Shown here: in pieces, positions 1 through 5,535 of the stretch
Numbering within the stretch: the stretch's first letter is position 1
How the letters are laid out: each line of letters opens with the position of its first letter
Source of the DNA: Promethearchaeota archaeon
GTDB lineage: Archaea > Asgardarchaeota > Lokiarchaeia > Sigyniarchaeales > SOKP01
Direction: 5' to 3'
Length of the DNA: 5,576 bases
Assembly: GCA_030605895.1 (NCBI GenBank)
Contig: JAUWHL010000014.1
Coordinates: 1 to 5,576 of the forward strand
The notes under the pieces: generated by a model
Told to the model about the DNA's origin: nothing
What the model saw: the letters and a program-made list of their open reading frames with translations, nothing else
The model's database searches: none
Program-made: the position numbers and the translations under genes

Positions 1-31
1 AATATACCCACGTTGGAATGAGAAAAAATAA
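1..31 (+). other. possible 3' end of an upstream gene, or spacer
   Basis: The first bases are less A/T-rich than the DNA that follows, as if a coding region ended here. Reading frame 2 would end a protein in ..IYPRWNEKK at the TAA at 29-31, and frame 1 would end in ..NIPTLE at the TGA at 19-21. Nothing in the window decides between these or against plain spacer, and the fragment is too short to identify. Confidence 0.2.
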
Positions 32-56
32 TTTGATTTAATTAATTTAATTTTAT
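22..56 (+). promoter_or_regulatory. A/T-rich promoter-like leader of the methyltransferase gene
   Basis: A purine-rich stretch (GAGAAAAAATAATTT, about 20-34) lies roughly 25 bp before the ATG at 57. It could serve as a BRE plus TATA-like element giving a leaderless or nearly leaderless mRNA. The whole stretch is A/T-rich, so a TATA-like word is expected by chance. No Shine-Dalgarno sequence is visible before the ATG. If the upstream gene is co-transcribed, no promoter is needed here. Confidence 0.2.
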
Positions 57-689
57 ATGATGGAAAAGAATAGTAACCATTATTTTAGTAAATTTCCTGA
101 TGTTAATGTAAAAATTCACACTATCTCAGAAAGTTTAAGAAGGCATCTTTATATTTTTAAAACGATTACAGGAGTATTTTCTTTTAATAAAATAGATTTA
201 GGTACTAAGGTTTTTATAGAGAATATGGATATTCCTATAGAATCAAAAGTTTTTCTTGATTTAGGATGTGGTTATGGTTCAATAGGAATTGTCCTGAGTT
301 ATGAGTCACCTCAAAGTTCTGTTTATCTATTAGATATAAACAAGCGAGCAATCTGGTGTACTAGGGAAAATGTGAGATTAAATCTTCAAGATAGAAAAAA
401 GAGTATTTTTATTTTATCAGGAAATTATTTTGAGCCTCTCAAGAATAAAGATTTGAAATTTGATGGAATTTATATGAACCCTCCTTTACGCCAAGGAAGA
501 AAAGAATTCTTAAAATTATTATATGAGATTCCAGGGTACTTAAAAACAAATGGTTCTTTTCAATTTGTAATTAAAAAAAAAATGGGAGCGGCTTATATTC
601 TAAAATATTTTAAGGATACCTTTCCAGATGAATATATCGAGGTTTTATGCAAAAGAAGTGGTTACTGGGTTTTTAGATGCTTTCATTAA
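57..689 (+). CDS. RsmC/MJ0882-like class I SAM-dependent methyltransferase (MTS domain)
   Basis: Predicted cytosolic methyltransferase of 210 aa with a Rossmann-like fold. Residues 8-50 (HYFSKFPDV, then GVFSFNKIDLGT at 39-50) match the usual N-terminal approach of the archaeal MTS family, where GVFS..K.D.GT precedes the catalytic domain. The SAM-binding motif I is DLGCGYGSIG at 68-77, the acidic residue for the SAM ribose is probably D93 in LLDIN, and the substrate-side motif is NPPLRQG at 141-147. An NPP followed by [IL]RxG is characteristic of RsmC-type enzymes, which methylate guanine N2 in small-subunit rRNA in bacteria (G1207 in E. coli). The archaeal member MJ0882 is a single-domain protein of similar length, whereas bacterial RsmC carries an extra N-terminal copy. 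The rRNA target is inferred from the family. There are two adjacent ATG codons (57 and 60) and either may start the protein. The gene looks intact. It precedes rpoH by 102 bp, with a probable terminator between them, so it is probably not in the polymerase operon. Confidence 0.85.
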   Translation: MMEKNSNHYFSKFPDVNVKIHTISESLRRHLYIFKTITGVFSFNKIDLGTKVFIENMDIPIESKVFLDLGCGYGSIGIVLSYESPQSSVYLLDINKRAIWCTRENVRLNLQDRKKSIFILSGNYFEPLKNKDLKFDGIYMNPPLRQGRKEFLKLLYEIPGYLKTNGSFQFVIKKKMGAAYILKYFKDTFPDEYIEVLCKRSGYWVFRCFH

Positions 690-704
690 TCATGATTCAA
701 TAAA

Positions 705-752
705 TTCCTCGTTTGTTATGAGAAAAATGAGGAAAAAATGGAAAAATTTTTT
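705..752 (+). terminator. hairpin plus T-run, probable terminator after the methyltransferase gene
   Basis: The arms TTCCTCGTTT (705-714) and AAATGAGGAA (725-734) pair over ten positions, nine Watson-Crick and one G-U, around a 10-nt loop. A run of six T follows at 747-752. The hairpin begins 15 bp past the methyltransferase stop codon. Archaeal termination depends mainly on the U-run, and the 12-nt distance between stem and T-run is longer than in a bacterial intrinsic terminator. The structure could instead be an untranslated leader element of rpoH if transcription starts further upstream. Confidence 0.45.
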
Positions 753-780
753 AGACTGGTATCATTTCATTAATTATAAT
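741..780 (+). promoter_or_regulatory. candidate promoter of rpoH-rpoB
   Basis: Two TATA-like words lie before rpoH. The first is AAAAATTTTTTA at 742-753, which would place a transcription start near 774, about 18 nt before the GTG at 792. The second is TTATAAT at 774-780, which would place the start near 802, at the in-frame TTG at 804. The choice therefore bears on the true start codon. Both readings are inferred from the normal archaeal spacing of about 25 bp between TATA box and start site. High local A/T content makes either assignment uncertain. Confidence 0.35.
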
Positions 781-791
781 TCATAAAAAGA

Positions 792-1061
792 GTGGATTTT
801 TCCTTGACAAAAAAGAAACGGATAGATGTTTTACTTCATAAATACGTCCCTAAACATGTGCTATTAACTAAAGAAGAATCACAAAATCTTTTAGATAAAT
901 ATCAGATTGAAGTAAATGATTTACCACAGATGTTTGAAAAAGATCCAGTTGCGGTTGCCATCGGAGCAAAAGAGGGGGATATTGTAAAAATAATTCGAGA
1001 TTCTAATACGACAGTTAAATCAGTAGATTATTACCGTTATGTAAAAAAGGAAAAAGTATAA
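792..1061 (+). CDS. rpoH: DNA-directed RNA polymerase subunit H (Rpb5 C-terminal-domain homologue)
   Basis: RpoH is a small core subunit of archaeal RNA polymerase, equivalent to the C-terminal assembly domain of eukaryotic Rpb5, and sits in the lower jaw against the largest subunit. At 89 aa it has the normal length for the family, about 75-90 aa. Diagnostic segments are IDVLLHKYVPKH at 11-22, the LPQM turn at 44-47, DPVAVAIGAKEGDIVKIIR at 51-69, and DYYRYV at 79-84 near the C-terminus. The first available start is GTG at 792. TTG at 804 is the alternative and would give MTKKKRIDVL, close to the usual RpoH N-terminus. No ATG is available upstream of the conserved region and no Shine-Dalgarno sequence is seen. 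rpoB begins 45 bp downstream on the same strand, the standard archaeal order, so the two genes are probably co-transcribed. Confidence 0.95.
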   Translation: MDFSLTKKKRIDVLLHKYVPKHVLLTKEESQNLLDKYQIEVNDLPQMFEKDPVAVAIGAKEGDIVKIIRDSNTTVKSVDYYRYVKKEKV

Positions 1062-1106
1062 TATCATTTTTTATGAAAAAGAAAAGATAATATGGTTTTA
1101 TGAATT
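1062..1106 (+). other. rpoH-rpoB spacer with three short upstream ATG frames
   Basis: The 45-bp spacer contains three ATG codons that cannot start rpoB. ATG at 1073 gives MKKKR then TAA. ATG at 1092 is in the rpoB frame but reads MVL then TGA at 1101-1103. ATG at 1100 overlaps that stop as ATGA and reads a 12-codon frame running past the rpoB start. No ribosome-binding site is recognisable. The positions are read directly; any regulatory role is unproven, and short ATG frames are frequent in A/T-rich DNA. Confidence 0.4.
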
Positions 1107-4100
1107 TTGAGTTCAGAAAAATTATCAAATGCAGATAAATGGATAATTTTAAAAAGTCTATTTGATGAAAAAGGTTTAGTGCGTCAACACCTGGATTCAT
1201 ATAATAACTTTATTGAATATGAAATGCAGATAATTGTTGATGAGTCAGGTGAAGTGATTCCTGATATTCCAGGTTTTAAAATAAAATTTGGAAAAATTAA
1301 AATTGGAGTGCCTAAAGTAAGAGAAGCTGATGGTGCTACTATGGAGATTACTCCTATAGAAGCAAGAATTAGAGAATTAAGTTATGCTGCAGATATTACA
1401 TTAGAAATGACTCCAATAACTATTGATGAAAGAACACAAAGAGAAGAAGCGGAAGAGACCTTAGATATTTATATTGGAAAGATTCCGATAATGCTCAAGA
1501 GTTGTCGATGTCCTTTAGAAAATCTCTCAGAACAAGAATTGATAAATCGGGGTGAGGATCCATTAGACCCTGGTGGATACTTTATAATTAATGGCACGGA
1601 GCGTGTTCTTGTAACACAGGAGGATTTAGCGCCTAATCGGATTCTTGCAGAAGAAGCAAGTAGAAGTTCCAGTGCAACTCATCAAGCAAAAGTATTTTCA
1701 ACTAGAAGTGGGTTTAGAGCACCTGTAACAATAGAAAGGAAAAAAGATGGTAACCTAAGGGTTTCATTTCCCTCAGTTCCTGGTAAAATCCCTTTAGCAA
1801 TATTAATGCGTTCTTTAGGATTACATTCAGATAAAGAGATTTTTGAAGCAATCTCAGAAAATGAAGAGATTCAGAAAGAATTGATTCCTGTAATAGATGT
1901 TGCTTCTGAGATCCAAGTATTAAAAGATCCAGAGAAATCTCAGCAAAATGCACTTGATTATATAGGAAAAAGAGTAGCAATTGGTCAAACGAAAGATTAC
2001 CGTATTAGAAGAGCCCTTCAAGTTCTAGATCGATATCTTTTACCTCATATAGGTAATGCAGAAGAAGATAGAATTAAAAAAGCCTATTATTTGGGACAAA
2101 TGGCACAGAAAGTAATGGAACTTGCTTTGCGTTTAAGAGAACCTGATGATAAAGATCATTATGCAAATAAAAGACTAAAATTAGCTGGTGAATTATTCAC
2201 ATCCTTATTTAGAGTGGCATTTTTAAATCTTGTCAAAGATATTAAATATCAACTAGAAAGGACAGCTGTTCGAGGAAGAGCTCCAAATATAAAAACAGCT
2301 GTAAGAGCGGATGTAATTACAGAACGAATTAGACACGCATTAGCAACTGGTAATTGGGTTGGAGGGAAAGCAGGAGTCAGCCAACTTTTAAATAGAACTA
2401 ATCATGTTGGCACATTAAGCCATTTGAGAAGAGTTATATCACCACTAAGTCGTAGTCAGCCACATTTTGAAGCTAGGGATTTACATCCGACTCAATGGGG
2501 AAAAATTTGTCCTGCGGAAACTCCTGAAGGACCAAATTGTGGGTTAGTAAAGAATCTAGGGTTAGCTTCAATAATATCTGTAGGGACCGATGAGAGAATT
2601 ATTGAAAACATATTAATCGATTTAGGAGTTATTCCCATAAATGAAGTGAAAAATGTAAAAGGAGATAAAGTAAAAGTTTTTCTAAATGGAAAATTAGTCG
2701 GAATACATCAACAGTATAACCCATTCATACGTCAACTTAGAGAAAAAAGAAGGAAAGGTGAGATTGGTCAACACGTAAATCTTGGTTATTATCACGAATC
2801 AAAAGAAATTCAGATTAATTGTGATGCGGGTAGGGCAACTAGACCTTTATTCGTTTTGAAGAATAAAAATCTGCTTGTTTCAAAAGATGATATTGAAAAA
2901 CTAAAACAAAATAAGTATATTTGGTCGGATTTAGTTCAAAAGGGTGTTATTGAATATTTAGATGCTGAAGAAGAAGAAAATGCATATATTGCGATGTTCG
3001 AGGAAGATATGACCGCGGAACATACTCATTTAGAGATATCACCTGCCGCAATTCTAGGGATTTGTGCCTCTATTATTCCATTTCCAGAACATAACCAATC
3101 TCCAAGAAATACTTATGAAGCAGGGATGGTAAAGCAAGCATTGGGTTTATTTGCGGCAAATATGCATTTGAGATTAGACACTAGAGGTCATACATTACAT
3201 TATCCTCAACAACCACTAGTAAAAACTAGTCCAATGGAGATCATAGGAATAAATAAGCGACCAGCAGGCCAAAATTTTATCATTGGTATGATGAGTTTCG
3301 AAGGATTCAATATTGAAGATGCAATTATCATAAACAAAGCTTCTATTGAGAGAGGACTTGCACGCAGTCATTTTTTCAGGACATATGATGCTGAGGAAAG
3401 AAAGTATCCAGGCGGAGAAGTTGATAAATTTGAGATTCCAGAAAGAGGGGTTAGAGGTTTTAAATCTGCCGAATCTTACAGATTACTTTCAGAAGTGGAT
3501 GGAATAATAGAACCAGAAACACAGGTGAATGGAGGAGATGTACTTATAGGGAGAACATCTCCACCTAGATTTATTAAATCATATGAAGAATTTGAGCTTA
3601 TGCAACCAAATAGGCGTGAAACTTCAAAAAATATGCGACATAATGAAAAAGGAATTGTTGATACCGTAATTATATCAGAAACTGTGGATGGAAACAAATT
3701 AGTTAAAATAAAGGTCAGGGATTTAAGAATTCCAGAATTAGGAGATAAATTCTCATCTCGACATGGTCAGAAAGGAGTATTAGGGTTAGTCGTTGAGCAA
3801 GCGGATATGCCTTATACTGCCTCTGGGGTAATTCCAGACATTATAGTAAATCCTCACGCAATGCCTTCAAGAATGACGTTAGGTCAACTTTTTGAAGGTA
3901 TCAGTGGAAAGATTGCATGTACAACAGGGAAATTAGGGGATGCTACAGCTTTTGAATGGACAGATATAACAAAACTTCAAGAGCAATTAGTAGATGCTGG
4001 ATTTGAATTTAACGGAAGAGAAGTAATGTATAATGGTATTACTGGGGATAAATATGAAGCAGGAATATATTGTGCTCCAATTTACTACCAAAAATTATAT

Positions 4101-4478
4101 CATTTAGTGGCTGATAAACTTCATGCAAGAGCAAGGGGACCTGTTCAAATTTTAACGCGACAACCGACAGAAGGTCGTGCTCGTGAAGGTGGATTAAGAT
4201 TCGGAGAAATGGAAAGAGATTGTTTAGTTGGTCATGGTTCTGCATTATTATTAAAAGAGAGATTATTAGATGAATCTGATAGAACTGTAATTTTGGTATG
4301 CGAAAAATGTGGGCTTTTAGCAGTTTATGACAGAAATAGAGATAAACGATATTGCCCAGTATGCGGAGAAGGAACCATCATATCAAAGGTTGTTTGTTCC
4401 TATGCGTTTAAATTACTTTTGCAAGAAATGATGAGCTTAGGATTAGCTCCAAGATTAAAATTAAAAGAAAAGATATAA
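1107..4478 (+). CDS. rpoB: DNA-directed RNA polymerase subunit B, unsplit (Rpb2/beta homologue)
   Basis: Second-largest RNA polymerase subunit, 1123 aa, full length for an undivided archaeal RpoB. GLVRQHLDSYN at 23-33 marks the conserved N-terminus. DPLDPGGYFIINGTERVL at 151-168 lies in the protrusion, CPAETPEGPNCGLVKNL at 468-484 in the fork region, and FEGFNIEDAIIINKASIERG at 731-750 holds the acidic pair E737/D738, equivalent to the Rpb2 residues near the second metal. GDKFSSRHGQKG at 879-890 and RAREGGLRFGEMERDCL at 1024-1040 are the hybrid-binding and anchor/clamp motifs. A zinc ribbon is formed by C1065, C1068, C1083 and C1086, and the chain ends SYAFKLLLQEMMSLGLAPRL. The region where methanogens split B'' from B' (roughly 500-525 by length comparison) is continuous. 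A TGA at 1101-1103 closes the frame upstream and the next in-frame ATG is codon 40, inside conserved sequence, so TTG at 1107 is the best start. Unusually, no rpoA gene follows; convergent genes do. Confidence 0.97.
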   Translation: MSSEKLSNADKWIILKSLFDEKGLVRQHLDSYNNFIEYEMQIIVDESGEVIPDIPGFKIKFGKIKIGVPKVREADGATMEITPIEARIRELSYAADITLEMTPITIDERTQREEAEETLDIYIGKIPIMLKSCRCPLENLSEQELINRGEDPLDPGGYFIINGTERVLVTQEDLAPNRILAEEASRSSSATHQAKVFSTRSGFRAPVTIERKKDGNLRVSFPSVPGKIPLAILMRSLGLHSDKEIFEAISENEEIQKELIPVIDVASEIQVLKDPEKSQQNALDYIGKRVAIGQTKDYRIRRALQVLDRYLLPHIGNAEEDRIKKAYYLGQMAQKVMELALRLREPDDKDHYANKRLKLAGELFTSLFRVAFLNLVKDIKYQLERTAVRGRAPNIKTAVRADVITERIRHALATGNWVGGKAGVSQLLNRTNHVGTLSHLRRVISPLSRSQPHFEARDLHPTQWGKICPAETPEGPNCGLVKNLGLASIISVGTDERIIENILIDLGVIPINEVKNVKGDKVKVFLNGKLVGIHQQYNPFIRQLREKRRKGEIGQHVNLGYYHESKEIQINCDAGRATRPLFVLKNKNLLVSKDDIEKLKQNKYIWSDLVQKGVIEYLDAEEEENAYIAMFEEDMTAEHTHLEISPAAILGICASIIPFPEHNQSPRNTYEAGMVKQALGLFAANMHLRLDTRGHTLHYPQQPLVKTSPMEIIGINKRPAGQNFIIGMMSFEGFNIEDAIIINKASIERGLARSHFFRTYDAEERKYPGGEVDKFEIPERGVRGFKSAESYRLLSEVDGIIEPETQVNGGDVLIGRTSPPRFIKSYEEFELMQPNRRETSKNMRHNEKGIVDTVIISETVDGNKLVKIKVRDLRIPELGDKFSSRHGQKGVLGLVVEQADMPYTASGVIPDIIVNPHAMPSRMTLGQLFEGISGKIACTTGKLGDATAFEWTDITKLQEQLVDAGFEFNGREVMYNGITGDKYEAGIYCAPIYYQKLYHLVADKLHARARGPVQILTRQPTEGRAREGGLRFGEMERDCLVGHGSALLLKERLLDESDRTVILVCEKCGLLAVYDRNRDKRYCPVCGEGTIISKVVCSYAFKLLLQEMMSLGLAPRLKLKEKI

Positions 4479-4518
4479 TAAATGAAACTACTCTTGCATT
4501 AATTATTCACAGCATTAC

Positions 4519-4590
4519 AATTATTTATAATAATTTTAATCAACAGTTGGAAGAATAATTTAACTTTTTTTTTAAAATAAAAGAAAAAAA
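4519..4590. terminator. two-way terminator region between convergent genes
   Basis: A run of nine T at 4565-4573 lies 87 bp past the rpoB stop and fits the U-rich termination signal of archaeal polymerase on the plus strand. A run of seven A at 4584-4590 reads as T7 on the minus strand, 33 bp past the stop of the gene at 4623-5063, and could end its transcript. The two runs can also pair with each other as an A/T hairpin. A separate perfect inverted repeat, AATTATT with a 3-nt loop at 4519-4535, sits in the rpoB trailer. Runs and repeats are read directly; termination is inferred. Confidence 0.5.
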
Positions 4591-4622
4591 TATAAAAATT
4601 ACTTCATAAAAATCGTTTTATT

Positions 4623-5063
4623 CTAAAATCCAGTTCCTAAGAATGTATATAGCTCAGGTATTAAGCTGTAAATAACGTATAATATAAATAGTAGCAACAA
4701 AGAAATCCATACAGAATTATCCCATGGAAGATCAAGTAGAAACTTAACCAGAACTAAGAGTATAAGAAAACCAATTACAGGAACTAATCCTACCAAGAAA
4801 TTTTGCCCTCCACCATCAATCGCATCTCTTATTGATGCTAAAGCATCTCCTAATGCGCCTAATACAAGACCAACAGCATTCAGAATTATAGGAAGTAACA
4901 GCACAATGATAAATGCTAAGAGAATGATCAAAAATTTCTTATCAGAAGCTTTTGTTTTGGATTCTAAAAGAATTACTACGATATATATTATAAGTGCTAC
5001 GACAACTGTTGCTAGTACTAACCACAATACAAAAAGTAAAGCATCTGTATCTTGAAATAACAT
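4623..5063 (-). CDS. hypothetical membrane protein with about four transmembrane helices
   Basis: Protein of 146 aa that I do not recognise. Hydrophobic segments lie at about 9-33, 44-66, 89-110 and 117-136. The loop between the first two, LESKTKASDKK at 33-43, is lysine-rich and probably cytoplasmic, which places both termini outside. The loop between helices 2 and 3 (67-88) is semi-polar, with D73, R79, D80, D83 and a GGG turn, and could be a surface amphipathic helix. There is no cleavable signal peptide, catalytic motif or metal site. The ATG at 5063 is the only good start and follows a TATA-like stretch; no Shine-Dalgarno sequence is visible. The gene converges on rpoB. The coherent alternation of helices and charged loops supports a real protein, but nothing here indicates function. 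Confidence 0.75.
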   Translation of the reverse strand: MLFQDTDALLFVLWLVLATVVVALIIYIVVILLESKTKASDKKFLIILLAFIIVLLLPIILNAVGLVLGALGDALASIRDAIDGGGQNFLVGLVPVIGFLILLVLVKFLLDLPWDNSVWISLLLLFILYVIYSLIPELYTFLGTGF

Positions 5064-5092
5064 AATTATAATCCAAATTACGGTTTTTTACT

Positions 5093-5106
5093 AGTTTTAT
5101 AATTTA
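5093..5106 (-). promoter_or_regulatory. candidate TATA box of the four-helix membrane protein gene
   Basis: On the minus strand the stretch TTTAAATTATAAAA runs from 5106 to 5093. With normal archaeal spacing it would start transcription near 5073, about 10 nt before the ATG at 5063, giving a very short leader. An 8-bp inverted repeat sits directly upstream. The match is plausible, but the region is so A/T-rich that other placements are possible. Confidence 0.35.
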
Positions 5107-5128
5107 AATATTTTGTAATTAAAATATT
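5107..5128. repeat. A/T inverted repeat upstream of a promoter-like element
   Basis: The arms AATATTTT (5107-5114) and AAAATATT (5121-5128) are perfect reverse complements separated by 6 nt. The repeat abuts the candidate TATA box of the gene at 4623-5063 on its upstream side, where an activator or BRE-proximal regulator could bind. An 8-bp A/T-only palindrome can easily arise by chance here. Confidence 0.35.
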
Positions 5129-5141
5129 ACACTTCTTCTTT

Positions 5142-5254
5142 TTTAAATATTGACAATACGAATTATAAATTTGAAAAATTGAAGTATTAAGGAAATTAGC
5201 ACTTTAATTTGATAGAAAATAAATATTAGTTAAAGATGGATTAAGAGGTTTGAA
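5142..5254. other. A/T-rich spacer between the two membrane-protein genes
   Basis: With the elements closer to 5063 set aside, this is the remainder of a 191-bp gap. It contains no open frame of note on either strand, no RNA-gene-like structure and no clear terminator. The word TTTAAATATT occurs at 5142-5151 and again at 5103-5112. The gap suggests that the two minus-strand genes have separate promoters rather than a tight operon. Confidence 0.4.
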
Positions 5255-5455
5255 TTATATTCCCCACGAAAGTAATAAAAAATGAATTGCAAATCCAAGG
5301 AATATTGCGGCAATTACTATACTAATGATTGAGAGTCGAACAGATACTTCTCTTCCATATTTGGTATATATTATTAAAACTGTTAAAGAAACTAGCCCTA
5401 TAACAAGAAATATCCACCCAAAAACCCATATTGATAAAGAAGGAATACCAGCCAT
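5255..5455 (-). CDS. small hypothetical membrane protein with two transmembrane helices
   Basis: Protein of 66 aa that I do not recognise. Two hydrophobic helices at about 8-30 and 41-64 are joined by a short basic loop (TKYGREVSVR, 31-40), predicted cytoplasmic, so both ends would face outside in a helical hairpin. The first helix carries W10, W14 and glycines, and the second holds H58 within the membrane segment. There is no enzymatic or metal-binding motif. I chose the ATG at 5455; a TTG two codons upstream (5461) is possible but less likely. The gene lies 191 bp upstream of the four-helix gene on the same strand. The clean helix-loop-helix pattern supports a real gene, but short hydrophobic frames in A/T-rich DNA deserve caution. 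Confidence 0.6.
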   Translation of the reverse strand: MAGIPSLSIWVFGWIFLVIGLVSLTVLIIYTKYGREVSVRLSIISIVIAAIFLGFAIHFLLLSWGI

Positions 5456-5494
5456 ATCCAATTAAAATAATTTTTTTGTGTTCTGTATTTTTAG

Positions 5495-5513
5495 ATATAT
5501 TTTATATTTTTTT
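5495..5513 (-). promoter_or_regulatory. candidate TATA box of the two-helix membrane protein gene
   Basis: The minus strand reads AAAAAAATATAAAATATAT from 5513 to 5495. This purine-rich then TATA-like order resembles a BRE plus TATA box. A start site about 25 bp on would fall near 5476, about 20 nt before the ATG at 5455. The assignment is inferred from position and composition only. Confidence 0.35.
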
Positions 5514-5535
5514 AATTTTATTAATGAATAAAATT
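5514..5535. repeat. perfect 9-bp A/T inverted repeat
   Basis: The arms AATTTTATT (5514-5522) and AATAAAATT (5527-5535) are exact reverse complements around the loop AATG. The repeat directly abuts the candidate TATA element of the gene at 5255-5455 on its upstream side. It may be an operator, the terminator hairpin of a gene beyond the window edge, or a chance palindrome in A/T-rich DNA. Confidence 0.4.

Noticed and set aside
1092..1103. Recoded TGA allowing rpoB to start at ATG 1092
   Set aside because: The frame ATG GTT TTA TGA would need stop-codon readthrough, there is no selenocysteine-type structure, and RpoB needs no extension at this end.
1015..1200. Minus-strand open frame overlapping the end of rpoH and the start of rpoB
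   Set aside because: It lies almost entirely antisense to two well-supported genes and the spacer, and its low-complexity Phe/Ile/Leu-rich composition is that of reverse-read A/T-rich DNA.
1714..1980. Minus-strand open frame inside rpoB
   Set aside because: It is antisense to conserved rpoB sequence, with a leucine-rich reverse-complement composition and no domain-like pattern.
3476..3697. Minus-strand open frame inside rpoB
   Set aside because: It is antisense to a strongly conserved part of rpoB and shows no recognisable motif.
4039..4245. Minus-strand open frame inside rpoB
   Set aside because: It is antisense to the conserved C-terminal clamp-region motifs of rpoB and has no independent support.
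5456..5461. TTG at 5461 as start of the two-helix membrane protein
   Set aside because: An ATG lies two codons downstream (5455), and the extra Met-Asp adds nothing to the protein; ATG is the simpler choice.
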